Program-made: the position numbers and the translations under genes
In this document: one piece after another, positions 25,561-37,652 of the stretch
Position numbering within the stretch: position 1 is the stretch's first letter
How the letters are laid out: every line of letters begins with the position of its first letter
Source: Sciurus carolinensis
Taxonomy: Eukaryota > Chordata > Mammalia > Rodentia > Sciuridae
Length of the DNA stretch: 64,000 nt
Direction: 5' to 3'
Assembly: GCF_902686445.1 (NCBI RefSeq)
Contig: NC_062216.1
Span: 14,405,084 to 14,469,083, forward strand
The notes under the pieces: generated by a model
The model's database searches: none
The model's input: the letters and a program-made list of their open reading frames with translations, nothing else
What the model was told of the DNA's origin: nothing

Positions 25561-28157
25561 GAGACCCTGCGAGGATGGGGGTGCTGTTCATAATGATACC
25601 AGGACAAAGGGTGTCTTTGGGCACAGCCCCAACAAGTTGTAGTGGACATTGACCCCATCGACCCCAAGAATGGTGCCTTCACCAAGCAAGGGACACAAGG
25701 GAAGCGCTAGACTGACAGGGGCCAGCAGCCAGCGGCAGAGCCTTCTGCACACACCAGATGTGAGGGGACGGTGCACACCCAGAGGCAGCTGCCTGAGACG
25801 CACAGTCGAAGGCTTTCATTAGGGTCACTGGCATCCAGGCAGAAGTGGAATCTGCAAGGCCACCTCTCACTTAGGGAGAGGACGTGTGGCAGTCAGTAGA
25901 ACCAGCCAGTGGTGTTAGATAGGCATGCACGGGACCCAAGCAGCAGCGAGCCACAGAGGGATCAGGGAGGGCGTGAGGGGCGGAAACTGAGGAGGGGGTT
26001 TCTACTCACACCAGAGCTTGCCAAGAGACATGGAGACTCGGTGCTGGCGGGAAGGAGTCAGAGGGAAGGGTGACTCCAAACCAGGGCAGAAGGAGGGTCT
26101 TCTGGAAACATGACTAAGAGAACATGGGGGGTGGGTCAAAGAGGAGGAGGTTGCAGAGGGTGTCCCCGACACCTCGCCACTGACAGGACCTGGCCCTGAC
26201 TGAGACAGGAAACCCAAAGAGGCCTGGAAGAGAGGGAAGCGGGGGGAGGAGGTGAGCGGCATGGGGCAATCCAGCACGGTCACAGCCAGGTGGAGGGCGC
26301 TGCCCAGCGCTGGGGCGAGGGGTCCCCAGGCCCCTGCGAGCTGGAGGTCCACTAGCAGAGCCTCACCTCTGGGGAGAAATGATGCCAAAGGTGTCAGGGA
26401 AGGACGGTGGCGGGGCTCTGGGGATGGGGAGTGGGGAATGCCCAGGGCATGGGCCGGGCAGAGCAGAAGAAGGAGCAGGTGACAGGCAGCGTGGGCAAGG
26501 GTGGCCACCAGGCTCTCTGAAGAGCAGAGCTGGATAAGAGCCACTGGGTTTGGCACAGTCCCTAGCACAGCTCCTGAGGGATGGAGTGAGTTGTTCCAGA
26601 ACAAGCGCTGGGGATGGGAGGTGAAGTCAAGGCAGGGTGGGGGCCCACCAGTGGGGAGAATTAATGAGATGTGTCCGTCACTCAGTGCCCAGCACCTAAC
26701 CAGAGCTTAGTAAAAAAATGTTTAAGTTGTCACTGTGATTAGAAATTGATTTGCTGGTTTGTCATCTAACGGGTAAATGAAAGAAAAAAGAGAAGTCAGG
26801 CTAGCTAAGGTTCTGGGAGACGTGTGAACTGGACGCAGAGACAGGAGACCAGCCCAGGGGTGACTGAGGCTGAGAAAGGACTGGGGGTCGGAGTTGATGG
26901 TACAGCCAGGTCTGGGAAGGCAGGTGTGGAAAGCATCCAGCGCCTGGTAGGGAGGCAGCCAGGAGACTCTGCCTACATGTCATTTCATCCTTGGTTGCTG
27001 GCTCCTTAGCTCAGGTGGTCCAAGTCTGTTAAAGCCACCCAACTGTGTCCCACCTCAGTCCGGGCTGCCTGGCCATGTTGTCAGGGATGCCTCTGGGCAC
27101 AGCAGTACCAGGTGAAATGGGAGTAATGATTACCAGGGTGTGGAGAAACTTCCCGGGCAGGATTTCACAATCCTCTATGGCAGGGATCAGCCCCACAAGT
27201 GCAGGTGAGGGACGCCGCCCAAGGCCACACTCACCCTAGAGGGCAGGGTTCCACCTCCCAGCCCACTGCCCTTTCAGCTACATAATTTTACTTCTGGAAT
27301 CACCTAGACAACAGCACCTAATGTTCACGCTGGACTCAGGGTGTCGTTCATTCAGTCATTTATCCATCCGAGCCAGTCTCAATGGAGCTCCGCTCTCTGC
27401 CCTGTGACACACACTGTCATAGGAACAAGGGACATAAACACACCGAGAGTCTCTGTCCTGCCCCGGAAAGCCCTCTCATCCCAGTAAGAACGTCCATCAC
27501 ACTCTGTCAACGGAGGGGAAGCCATAAAAGAATGGACTATGCACTCAGGTGACTGGCGTCTTTCTCCAGGGCGCCTTTGCTAGAAGTTTCCTGACCTTTG
27601 GACCCAGTCCTCTTTAGCTCCACTTCTCCTGTTGAAGTACTCACTGCTTCAGGGCTTGCCGAACTTCCAGCCAGACTTGAACCTGACCCCTGGAGCCTTT
27701 GAATAAAGCCAGCCGTCCCCCGTGTAAAGGGCACTACTGAAGCCGAGCCAGCTGGACCCTTGCTCAGTAATGGAGCATCTGATGTCAGCTGAAGCTCAGT
27801 CAGGAGCCGGGGAAACAGTTCCAGATGTTTTTCAGATCAAATAGTGTTTCTTTGAAAAAATTGTGTGGCTGCTTGGTTGCATGTGGAACCTGAGGGTTCA
27901 GCGGGTTTGCATCCTGGTTCTAGAAAAAAAAGCCCTTTGGCAAGAACCTGTGTGGGGCTCTGGGTGGGTCTGGGATCTGCCCACGGCAGTCACTTGAGTG
28001 TCAGTGGAGGCCTCTTGAGATTTAAAATAGCCGTGCAGCTTTCGTGGGAGCCAGGAAAGCCACACGCGCGCACACACACACACACACACCTTAAATGCTA
28101 CCGGGACTTGTTGCCTCTCTCATCAGAGAAAGAAGGTTTCGGTTTTTGGTTTTTGTT
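25561..28157. other. Intronic, G/A-rich, no gene recognised
   Basis: This purine-rich, moderately GC-rich sequence carries chance frames up to 200 codons (26002-26604, antisense) that match nothing I know. A (CA)n run lies at 28066-28090. An L2-like CATTCAGTCATTTATCC is near 27350. Confidence 0.4.
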
Positions 28158-28282
28158 TAACTTTTAGTTGTAGATGGACACAATACCTTTATTTTATTTA
28201 TTTATATGTGTCGCTGCAAATCGAACCCAGTGCCCCACGCGTGCCAGGCAAGCGCTCTACCACTGAGCCGCGGCCCCAGCCC
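28158..28282 (-). mobile_element. ID-type SINE with extended 3' part
   Basis: TTTTAGTTGTAGATGGACAC, AATACCTTTATTTTATT, AATCGAACCCAGTGCC and AAGCGCTCTACCACTGAGCC. Same architecture as the copy at 17872, with a better-preserved ID core. Confidence 0.85.
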
Positions 28283-28366
28283 TGACAAAGAAGTTTTGAG
28301 AAAGGTTTTCTGGATTAAAAAAAATGTAAGATTGTTATTTATTAAAAATTGCACACTTGGGCGGGC

Positions 28367-28392
28367 GGGAGGAAGTGCCGGGAGGAAGTGCC
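28367..28392 (+). repeat. 13 bp perfect tandem duplication
   Basis: GGGAGGAAGTGCC occurs twice with no spacer, in a locally CpG-rich stretch. Confidence 0.9.
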
Positions 28393-28584
28393 GCGGCAGT
28401 GCTCGGCCCTCCTGGCGGGGAAGTGACTGAGGACAGGCTGTGTGGGGGCAGTCATCTTACTATCCTGACGTGCTCAGTCAAGTCTGCCTGGCCCTGACCA
28501 CGGGCCCCTGGGTGTCCTGGGCAGGCAGGGCAGGTATTAGAGTCTGTTTCACAAGTGAGGAAACCGTGGCTCAGGGGAAAATAT

Positions 28585-28995
28585 TTTTAATAGACTTTTG
28601 TATTTTAGAGCAGTTTCAGGTTTCACAGTAAAATAAAAGAGAAAACAGAGTTCCCATAACCCCGTCCCTACCCACAACCTACCCCGCTGTCCACATCCCC
28701 CACTGCGGTGGTGCCTTGGCTGTAATCAGTGAAGCTACAGGGACATCGATGTCACCCAGAGCCCGCAGGTGACACGAGGGTTCATTCTTGGTGCTACACC
28801 TTCCACGGGTTTAACGAGCGTATAATGACACACGTCCACCACGGTAGCCTTACCCAGCAGCTCCTCTGCCCTGGAAACCCGCTGCCCTGCCTGTTCTTTC
28901 CCCTTCCCCACAACCTTGGCAACCACCGTTGGTTTCACTGTCTCCATAGTTTTTCCTTTTCCAGAATGTGGAGTCGGAATCATGCAGCATGGTGC
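28585..28995 (-). mobile_element. L1M 3' end, antisense
   Basis: TTTTAGAGCAGTTTCAGG, CACATCCCCCACTGCGG, TGGCAACCACCGTTGG, CTGTCTCCATAGTTTTTCC and CCAGAATGTGGAGTCGGAAT parallel the better copy at 63125. Diverged and truncated. Confidence 0.7.
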
Positions 28996-30360
28996 CCTTT
29001 CAGAGTCAGAGAGCCCAAGGTGCCACGCAGGGCTCCTGACTCCTGTTCCAGCAGTTTCCTCGCTCCATAACACGAGCGTTTGGAATTGCAGTTGGTCTTT
29101 GCCCAAGCCAGTGGCCTGTGCCCAGGGGCTCAGCTTCCTTTCTGAGAATTGCTCTTCCCATAACCGGGTGCTTCAACTCCCTTCCACCTTGGGGTGGGTG
29201 GAGAGCCACCCACTTCTGCCCTGGGTGTCAATTCTAGTGTCCTCGTCACTCATTTTCTTGTCTCTCTCTCTCTCCAAGAAGAATGTAAGCTCCCCGAGGG
29301 CTGAGACATCTGGATGTCTGGGAGACCAGCAAGGAAATAGGAGGTTCCCGTGTGGTGCGATTCATGCTACCACGTGGCGCTGAGTGCAGGGTGCTGCGAG
29401 TTTTGTCTCGTGTTAAAAGCAGAGTAAGCACGATGATTTTCAAAGCACATTCCCTGTCTTGACAGTCCTTTCTACTTGCAGCATGTCTGAGCTGTGATTT
29501 CACATAGCTGGTCTCTGATCAGTCCCATGAGACAGGTCAGGCAGGTATTAGTCTCTGTCCATGGTAGGGAATCCGAGACCCAAGGAGGAACCTCATTTGA
29601 GTCTCATCACTCCCTGGTGGGCAGCTGTATTAGGTGGAGCGAAGAGACTGCAACCCGGACCCCCTAGCTTCTAAACTTTGCTCTTTCCCACCTGTTCCAT
29701 CCCTGCTGTCCCCAAGTGGTAACCACTGGGTGATATTTACTGGCCATTCTCCATGTGGCCAGGCTCTGTGCTGAGTGCTTTCTGAACATTATCCCACTTA
29801 GGCTGCGGGGCCACCTAGCACAGTAGGCAAGATTTACCTTTGTTTTATAGACGAGGAAACAAGCACAGAAAGATGCCATGGCCCGTGAGCAGCAGAGTCA
29901 GGATCTGAACCTGGTTCTGGGTAGACTCCAGAGCCCAAGTCCCCACCCACCCACTGGACTGCTTCCCGATGGGGAGGGGGCAACACACAGTGTGCCCCAA
30001 ATGGCCTGAGGAGTTTCTCAAGCTCCTGTCCCGGCAAGAAGCCAGAACAGGAAGCAGCACAGACTGGGAGTGGGTTGTGTGTTCCTCCATTCAGTCACCT
30101 CCCTTTGCAAATGAGCCAATCTTGGTCCTGCAATGACCAGTGACAGTCAAGCAAGCAATGTGGCTGGGGTGGGGGCACGCAGACATGGGGCCCACGAATC
30201 AGGGACTCTATTTCTTAGCTGCCTGTTAGGTCTGTGACTGCTAGCCCAAGACAGAAGTCAGGAGAGCCCGCAGGACACTTTTACTCCCAATGCCGGCTTG
30301 TTCCCATCCCCATGGGAATGCAGAGGGCTCAGCCAGGCCCTACAGTGGGTAGGCGGAGAT

Positions 30361-30600
30361 CGCTTCTGCGAGCTCCTGAGACGGCAATTTCAGGAGCCGA
30401 CACCAGAGGGCGATAGGTGACCATATTCCTGCCCCGGGAAACGCGGAGCCTGGAGCCAGTTGCGTGGCAGGGGCCACCCAGGCAGGAAGGCTGTGCCTGG
30501 GCCGCGTGTCACACGGTGGAGACACACCCGGTAGAGAAGACATAGAGGGTCCCCGGTTTGGGTCGGGTGTGCACACCTCGGCACCCCACCCCCTCTCCCA
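30361..30600. promoter_or_regulatory. Small CpG-rich patch
   Basis: My hand count in 240 bp gives 80 G, 77 C and 16 CpG, about 65% GC and observed/expected about 0.62. It just reaches the older island threshold but is short. It contains the CTCF-like motif at 30400. There is no recognisable exon or repeat in it. Confidence 0.45.
30400..30412 (+). promoter_or_regulatory. CTCF-like motif, one mismatch
   Basis: ACACCAGAGGGCG differs from the CTCF core CCASYAGRKGGCR only at the first position. It lies in the small CpG-rich patch at 30361-30600, which fits a regulatory site better than a chance match in bulk DNA. Confidence 0.45.
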
Positions 30601-31264
30601 TCTGTCCCTTTGCCTGTCGTTTGCGGAAATGCCCTTCTGCTGTGGATATGCAAAAATCCCTGGAGTGGACCAGGGCGCTAACCCCAAGTGTTCTCAGGGA
30701 TCAGGTCCCCGATGAGCTGGGTGAAGCAGCGGGTGGGAGGAAAAGGAGAGGCGCCAAGGCTGCCACTGGCTCGGAGAAGGCCTGCACGTGGGAAGTGCAC
30801 TTGGGAAGACACTTGGGAATGAAAAGATTTTGAAAAACTGTGCCGGAGGTCCCCTCTTCATCCCGGGTTTTCTCAACTCACAGACTTGGCGGTTGAAGCT
30901 GAAGACTCTAGCAGGAATGGCAGGTGCTAACCCGGAAAGAGGCCAGCCTGGGGTGGCAGACCCTTGGAGCCCGAGGGAAGAGTGAGGGAAGGGGCGGAGC
31001 CAACACCCTAAGGCTCACTTGGAGCTCTGTGACCTTGGTCCAGTGACTTCCTCCACAGAGATGCCCTACCCTGTCCTTAGCATGGGAAATCTGGAGTATC
31101 CTTCCCGAGGGAAAGCGCTGAGGACAATCCTCGCCCTACTCTTTCTTGTCCCATCAAGAATATTAGACCCAGCAGTAACATCTCCCCCTAGACTGGAGGG
31201 TTTCGCAGGGCCGTTGACCCAGGCCGTCTGGATTTACCTTCTCATTCTTCACTCCTGTTTCTTT

Positions 31265-32276
31265 CCTGGTTGCTCCTCTTCTCTCTAATCTCTTCTTCTT
31301 CCATGGTCTCATCCAGAATCATGACTTTAAATATCCACATAACAAGATTTCCTTCTCACGTGGCCACTGGGGTATTCTTTGGACCCCTTACATAAACATA
31401 TCTAATCTCAATTGTCCAATTGCCACCCTCCTGCAAGCCAGCTCCATCTTCAGCCTTTCCCCATCTAGGTAGAGTAACCCAGCCCTCCAGCTGTGTCAGC
31501 TGACCATCCTGGAGCCATGGGTGGCTCCTGTTCTCTCCCACCATGCAGCGGGGACACCAGGAGATAAAACAGGAGCTGACTGCTTCTCTCCTGCACGTCC
31601 ACACCCCAGGCAGGGCCACCACCCTCTTGACCTGGATTATTGTAACGGCCTCCTTACGTGGTCTCTCTCCTACCACCCCCACGTCCCCCTAACACCTAGT
31701 GTGTTCTTAATCCAGCAATCAGAAGGGGACTTTAAGTCTGCAGGTCAGATCAGTTCATGCCTCTGCTAAGAAATCCTCTGATTTGCAGAGTAAAAGCCGA
31801 AGGACTGACAGTGACCTGCCAAGCCCCTGGGACCCTGCACCTCTGCCCCTCACCTGCTTTCTGACCTCAGCTCTTCCCTCTCTTGGTCTGCCTAACTTCC
31901 TGCCTCCTGGTCTCCTTGAAGCTTCTTGACCGAGGTACTCTGAGGACTCGGCACTGGCTGCAGCCTCTGCCTGGGTGACTTCCTCCGTCTACCTGCGTGG
32001 CTTACACCTTCACTCCCTTCAAATCTCTGCTAAAAGCTCACCTCCTCAAGGAGGCCGTCCAGATCCCCTGTCTGACAGCCCGAGCCCCTTCCCTCTCCGC
32101 TTCTAACCTCTGTGCTGTTTTTTGGTTCTGTATGTTGCCACCCCACAGCTAGAACCTAGGCTCCATGAGGGCAGAAATCCTTGCCTGATTTATTCCCTGG
32201 TGCATCCCAAGCACTAGGACAGTCTCTGACACACAGTAGGCACTTCATAAATGTTGAATGTTTGTCAAATGAAGTT
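31265..32276 (+). mobile_element. L2 LINE, about 1 kb of 3' end
   Basis: Sense L2 landmarks in order: CTGGATTATTGTAACGGCCT, CAGATCAGTTCATGCCTCTG, TAAAAGCTCACCTCCTCAAG, GGCTCCATGAGGGCAGAAAT, GACACACAGTAGGCACTTCA and a TAAATGTTGAATG tail. It accounts for the small frames in this region. Confidence 0.88.
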
Positions 32277-32347
32277 TACTAGAGGAGGCTTTCATGACAT
32301 CATGTGTATAAAGCTTGTCAGTACCTGCTCCCAGAAGTTGTCAGGGG

Positions 32348-32367
32348 ATGGTGGTGGTGGTGGTGGG
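32348..32367 (+). repeat. Short GGT repeat
   Basis: Six or so GGT units. A minor microsatellite. Confidence 0.8.
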
Positions 32368-32481
32368 CATAACAGGGTGATGGATGATACAAGTCACTAG
32401 GTGACCAGGACAGGCTTACAGCATGACAACTGAGCAAAGCAGGGGCTAGTTGGCAAGAGCTTCAAGACACAGAGTTTTCTT

Positions 32482-32572
32482 TTTCTTTCTTTCCTTGTTA
32501 GTGCTGGGGGTTGAACCTAGGTCCTTGTGCACGCTAGGCAAGGGCCCTGCCGGGAGCCACGCCCCGCAGCCT
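32482..32572 (-). mobile_element. ID-type SINE, truncated
   Basis: GTGCTGGGGGTTGAACCTAG and CACGCTAGGCAAGGGCCCTG show an antisense ID. The usual end is degraded. Confidence 0.72.
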
Positions 32573-33509
32573 GAGAGTTCCCCACCCCAGGGATTTGAGG
32601 AGAGGTGGAAGGGAAACGTCGTGTCACTCGGTGAAGAGATCTACAAGGCCAGACACAGGGCTGTGCGGACAGTAGACCCCTGTGGAGTGAAGAAACATGT
32701 CCCCTGCTGGTCTGTCCGCACATGAAGACCTTATTTTGGCAAAGTGGCCAGGTGGCCTTGGTGACAAATTGGAGGGCTGGAATGACACAGGGACAATGAA
32801 AGGCAGTGGCCTCCTCAGGCTGGACAGTGGGAGCAATCTGCAATGTTCCTTTCCTGGAGGGAGTCTGAGAAGTTCTTTGCTCAGGATCATGCCATCCTGC
32901 CTTGTACTTCCTGACTCCAGGGCCCCTTGCTGGGGACAGTGAGTGTTAAATTGAGAAGAAGCCCCCCAAGTTGGGGAGCAGATGCCCCAGGTTCCTTCTG
33001 CTCCCAAGACCTCTTCATGAAAACCTGATCTTCAGTGACATGCAACGCCAGCAAAACTGCCTCTGTCAATTCCTCTTGCCAGTAGAGTGACAGTTAATTT
33101 CAGCTCTGGAGCCCTGGATTCCTAATGTGCCGCGCCTGAAGCCGCTTGCCAGCTCTCCATACATCTGGCGCTCCCATCCTCCACCACCCCCAGCTCAGAT
33201 GGGAAACCAAGGCCACGTGAGGTGTACCTTTCTCTGTGTGTAATCGGGGAACAGCTATTTCCTCCTCCTCGTTCATCTCTTCCATTCACTAGCAAAGTTC
33301 CAGGGCCCCTGTGAAGGGTGCCTACAAAGCTGACTGGCCGGAGCAGACGACAGGTCAGGTCCTGTGTCCCCGGCAGTTATCTCCACCCCAGCCAGATAGG
33401 CTCCTGCCTCAGGACCACTGAGGAAGCTAAGGCCCAACCACTCCTACCTGAAACCCAGCTTAGGGCAGTTGACATAAAACCAAACCCCCGCAGCTAGAGA
33501 ACAGCTAGA
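32573..33509. other. No gene recognised
   Basis: Intronic sequence without an exon or identifiable repeat. Confidence 0.4.
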
Positions 33510-34560
33510 GGAGCAACATCCAGGTAAATATTTAGCGGATCTCAGGGCGGAGGGGGTCTGCCTAAGCATAATACCAATGGACAGAGTCATAAAGGAAACC
33601 AAAGACAGATGTGAGTTGCAACAGTATTTCAAACTTCTGCACTTAAAACATGCCATAAAGGAAGTAAAAATTCCAGGATAAACTGAAAGAATGAATATGC
33701 CACAAATATACAAAGGATCGTCTTTTTTATGCATAAAGGGCCCTTGTAAGTCATTAAGAAAAAGATGAATACCACAGAAAAAGAAGGCAGAGGATGTTAA
33801 TGGGTGATTATAGGAAGAGGAAAAGTTCATTAAAGATATGGAAGGAAGGTTTAATTCTATTTATAATTCAAAACATGTAATTTTAAAAAATGGCATGCAC
33901 TTTATATAAAATCAAGCAGATGGCAGTTTGTACTTTTTTTATTTTTAGGAGAGTATATCTTACAGGTAGAGGTACAGATTACTTCAACCTTTCTGGAAGT
34001 GATTTGATAATGTGCATCAAAACCATTAGCATGCGCATTGTGTTGGCACAATGATTTTAGCTCTTTATTCTAATAGAATTGCTTAATCAGAGACATATGC
34101 AAAAAATTATGTAAAAGGATGTTCATTGTGGTGTTATTTAAAGTAGCAGGAAAAAAAGGAAAACCATCTAAATGTTCAACAATAGATTGGTTAAATAGAA
34201 TGTACGCTATCCATGTGAAAATGTACCCTAATGCCATTCAAAATCATGTTCTCAAAGAATATTTAGGGCTATTGGAAAGTCTGACAATATATTTTTAAGT
34301 GAGCAAAACCAAATGATAAAACAGTAATTTCACTCTAGTCCCAATTTTCAAAAATTGTATCTTTTTATGCATGCAAAAATAAAAAACCAGATGAATGGGG
34401 AAGGCATCAAAATGTTAACATTGGATCGCCTTGACTGGTGGGATTAAAGGTGATTTTTATTTTCTCCCTTACACTTGCATGTAATTTCCATATGTTCTCC
34501 AATGAGCACACATTACTTTAATAAGGGGGGAAATGCTATTTGGGGAAAAAAAAAAAAGAG
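33510..34560 (+). mobile_element. L1M 3' end, sense
   Basis: The second half has the L1 3' UTR text AGGATGTTCATTGTGGTG, AAATGTTCAACAATAGATTG, GTTAAATAGAATGTACGC, AAAATGTTAACATTGG and GGTGATTTTTATTTTC, ending in an A-run (34549-34556). The first 400 bp are AT-rich and less certain. Confidence 0.7.
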
Positions 34561-35600
34561 TGAACACTAAGAGGAAAAGACTTCAGCTCCCCAAATGGTC
34601 TGAGTGCTGGTTGCTGTGGAAACTGTAACTTTGAATTGCCCAACTTTTTGTGAATTACTTTCCTGCTCTGCAGGGTTAGTGATGGTGCTGGATCCAGCAT
34701 TTTCCAGGCGGAACGTGATGGGGGGTGGTAGAAACCGAGGGACCGTGCCTGCAGCAGAGGTCCACAAGGGGATCCCTGGCTTTCCTCCTGGCTCCCTCTT
34801 CCCTGCAGGGGAGGAAGCCCTGAGTCCTGCAGAGGATGCTGGGGCTCAGGCTGCTCCAGGCGCAGATCCTCGCTCAGGGTTCCCCAGTCTCTGGTCTCTG
34901 TGCGGTGTTCAGTGGTTCACAATAAGCAGCCTCACCCTACGCCCAGCCTGGCGCCTGAAGACGGTTCCCAGTCATGGGGTGGGAGAGGTAGGCAAGTGTA
35001 GTTGCTTCAATGAATGAAGATGGGGACTCAACTGAGCCTCAGGGACAGTTCACTAAAGTTGGGTGTCTAAACTCATTCCTCCTCCCAGCCCTGCTCTTGC
35101 CTGTTTGCTCTCTCTGGTCGTCCCTCTCTCTGCCAGGGGAGAGTAGTGCCTGCCTTGCAGGGAGCCAAACACAAAGCACGGCAAGTGCAGAAGCTGGGGA
35201 CCAGGTACCTTGGTGGAGCTGCGAGGGCTCATTCCCATGCCTGTGCTCAGCACACACGCCTTGCTGCCATTTGCAAGTCCTGCCGGGAGCTCTCGGGTGT
35301 GGAGAACTGGTTGATTTATAGATTGAAGCAGCCACAAGTTGGATTTTAAAAAGCAATGTGTCCTTTGAGCAGGAGCCCGGGCTGGGGGCTTTGCAGGCTG
35401 TCGCTTTGTCCCAGGGACCAGATGGAACTTGTTTTTCTGTGCACTTGGGGGTTTAACCCTTCACGCACTCCCTCCCCAGCAGCCTCATTCAGGAACTGCT
35501 GCCTCCAGGGTGAGGAGTTAGGTATGAGAGAGAACTGTCCTTGAACCTCAATAACATTTTTTGGAAATGCCTTGTCTTTTCAGTGCCTTTACCAAATTGT
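34561..35600. other. No gene recognised
   Basis: A frame at 34604-35017 includes LVMVLDP, superficially like the PEBP4 LVMVDPD segment, but the rest does not align (see rejected items). No repeat was identified. Confidence 0.4.
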
Positions 35601-35800
35601 CTTGCTTTATTTAGCATACACTGACATGTGTCTAACATGGCTCCGGCACTTTTAGAAGTATTAGCCCATTTACTCTTCACGGCGATCATTATTCCCGTTA
35701 TACAGATGAAGAAACTGAGGTACAGGCTGAGCCACTTGCTCAAGGTTGCATAGCTTGTGAGTGATGAAGCTCAAATTTGAATTTGAATGCTGGTTGTCTG
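35601..35800 (-). repeat. MIR SINE
   Basis: TTATTCCCGTTATACAGATG, AAGAAACTGAGGTACAGGCT and TTGCTCAAGGTTGCATAGCT are antisense MIR hallmarks. Confidence 0.75.
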
Positions 35801-37010
35801 GTTTTTAAATTTGTGCATTGAATCACATTGTGGGTCTGTCTCAAATAGCAGGTAAATAAATGGTTACTCTGCTAGTAACATTTCGGAGCTCCTGAGTGAT
35901 GCTTGAACTTTAGGAGTGTGAGGCACCCTCCCAGTGAGACGGAATCAAGTCCCAGGTGCTCACTCCTGATAGGTCCCTGCCATTCTTTCCGGCCTGCTCA
36001 GGCTGCAATTTCACTATTGATAAAGTCCGTGTGGTGTTTTGAGAAGGGACCAGGGCTCAGAGCCCACCCCACCCCACCCACAGTGTGTGCAGACCCAGGG
36101 TGGTCCAGCAGGGCCTGGGATCCTGGGCTTGGAGTTTCCATTTTCCTATAAAAGCTTCATGGCCAATGTGGTGCCCCCAGTCCCCCCAGGGGTCCCCCTG
36201 GGCTCTGCCTTTTGACAACTTCTCTTGCCGACTTATGCATCAAATAACCGCAAGACCCTTTGGTCCTTCAGAAAATGTTGGAAGCTTAACTCTTCCTGTT
36301 CAGGAGGAGCTCTTCCTTACGCCCAAGAACATCTGCAGTGACGGGCTGGACAGAGACCAGAGTTCAGCACTCACCAGGGGTCCAGGGCTGGTGACAGAGC
36401 TGCACTGGAGTCCAGGCATCCGGACCCCTAAGGTTGGGTAGGGAGAGGCTAAGAAGGCGGCAGACCCTTACGAGGTCACACGTACAAGTCAGATGACTCT
36501 GTCTGCCCCATAGGATAAAGGGGACCTGGGCAACTTGGTGTGGCCTATTCCAGAAGTGAGGCAGGGCTCAGCATCAGGTGGTAGGTCTGCTTTTTAAGTT
36601 ATTATTAACAATGGCAATATAATAATACGACACTTGGGAATGAGCTGTTCTTTCTAAGCCTCCTTTTCAGGTAGCTGAACCGTGCTCATTTGCATACTCA
36701 AACTTCTTATTTGAATCCTTTTTTATAGCAATCTTTTGAAAATAGGTTACATATGACCTTGCCTTCACAAATGGAGTCTAAAGAACAAGATTTAGCTTTT
36801 GTTACCCGAGTCTGTGTCATCAGGTGTAAACACGTGTCACTGCATGTAAGTGTGTCACAGAATGGTGCCTTTGCTTATGTCTGAGCCTCTCTTTCCCAAG
36901 GCAGTGGGGGTGGTTGGCTTGCATTCTGACAGGGTTTGGCAGACACACCTTTTAACTGAGGTCATGCTCCCTTGGAGGGCTGGCCTTGCCCTAGAGAGGA
37001 GGTCACCTTG
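35801..37010. other. Intronic, no gene recognised
   Basis: The part from 36590 to 36860 is AT-rich and unique-looking. No exon or clear repeat. Confidence 0.4.
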
Positions 37011-37652
37011 TGCTAGGGTCTGGATGTGGTGTGCCACCCAAGGATTCATGTGCTGAAGGCCTGGGGCCCAGCGTGGTGGTGTTGAGGTGGTGGGACCTTC
37101 ACAAGGTGGGGCCTAGTGGGAGGTGATGAGGACATTGCCCTTGAAAGGGAGGGTTACTGTCAGCTGGGTGCCGTGGCACACCTTTGTGATGCCAGCAACT
37201 TGGGAGGCTGAGTCAGGAAAATCACAAATTCAAGGTCAACCTGGGCAACTTAGCCTCTCTCTCAAAATAAAATAAAAATGTCTGGGGGTGTAACTCAGTG
37301 GTAGAGCACCCCTGGGTTCAATCCCTGGTATGCAAAAGAAAAAAAGGAAAGAAAGGGGGATTAACGTTGGTCTCGTGGAGTTAGTTCTCACAAGAATGAG
37401 AGATTACAAAAGAGCAAGCCAAGCCCCTTCATGCTCACTCCTCTGACTTCCTGTCTTGCCATGTGATCTCTCTTTCCTGCATGCGGCTGCTCTTCTTCCC
37501 ACTTCTCTATCCTATCACCAGTGGCCAAACAGATGGGACCACCAAACTTGAACTTTCAGCCACCAAAACTATGAACTAAGTAAGCCCTTTTTGTGTATAA
37601 TACCCACATTCAGGTATTTTGTTATAGCAACAGAAAACAGACTGATACACCA
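37011..37652 (+). mobile_element. MLT1-type MaLR LTR, split by a MEN SINE
   Basis: The left part has TGCTAGGGTCTGGATGTG, GATTCATGTGCTGAAGGCC and GGTGGGGCCTAGTGGGAGGT. The right part has GAGTTAGTTCTCACAAG, GCCATGTGATCTCTC and CAGGTATTTTGTTATAGCAA, then ends ACAGACTGATACACA. Without the SINE it is a complete solo LTR of roughly 450 bp. Confidence 0.85.
37162..37350 (+). mobile_element. MEN SINE inside MaLR LTR
   Basis: B1 half (AGCTGGGTGCCGTGGCACAC, GGGAGGCTGAGTCAGGA), an AAAATAAAATAAAAA linker, then ID half (GGGGTGTAACTCAGTGGTAG, GTTCAATCCCTGGTATGC) and an A-rich tail. Confidence 0.9.

Larger units (their letters stand above)
28996..31264. other. Intronic; MIR fragments and unassigned sequence
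   Basis: Antisense MIR-like pieces lie at about 29500-29620 and 29730-29940 (TTTTATAGACGAGGAAACAA, GTCAGGATCTGAACCTGG). The CpG-rich patch at 30361-30600 is listed separately. No exon recognised. Confidence 0.45.

Noticed and set aside
26002..26604. 200-codon antisense open frame
   Set aside because: It lies in purine-rich DNA, where the complementary strand is poor in stop codons. It has no recognisable domain or splice context.
31265..32276. Open frames suggesting a small gene
   Set aside because: The sequence is a collinear L2 3' end, so the frames are remnants or chance.
32965..33000. GCAGATGCCCCAGG, a possible DAP codon match to the next PEBP4 exon
   Set aside because: The frame reads GADAPGSF without VMVDP before it or SR after it, and there is no acceptor nearby.
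34660..34770. Frame reading LVMVLDPAFSRR after a CTCTGCAG acceptor-like site, similar to the PEBP4 LVMVDPDAPSR segment
   Set aside because: The GATYI residues that should precede it are missing, the DPDAP motif is scrambled, and downstream text does not resemble RFWRHWLVTDI. No suitable donor completes an exon. Best treated as chance similarity.
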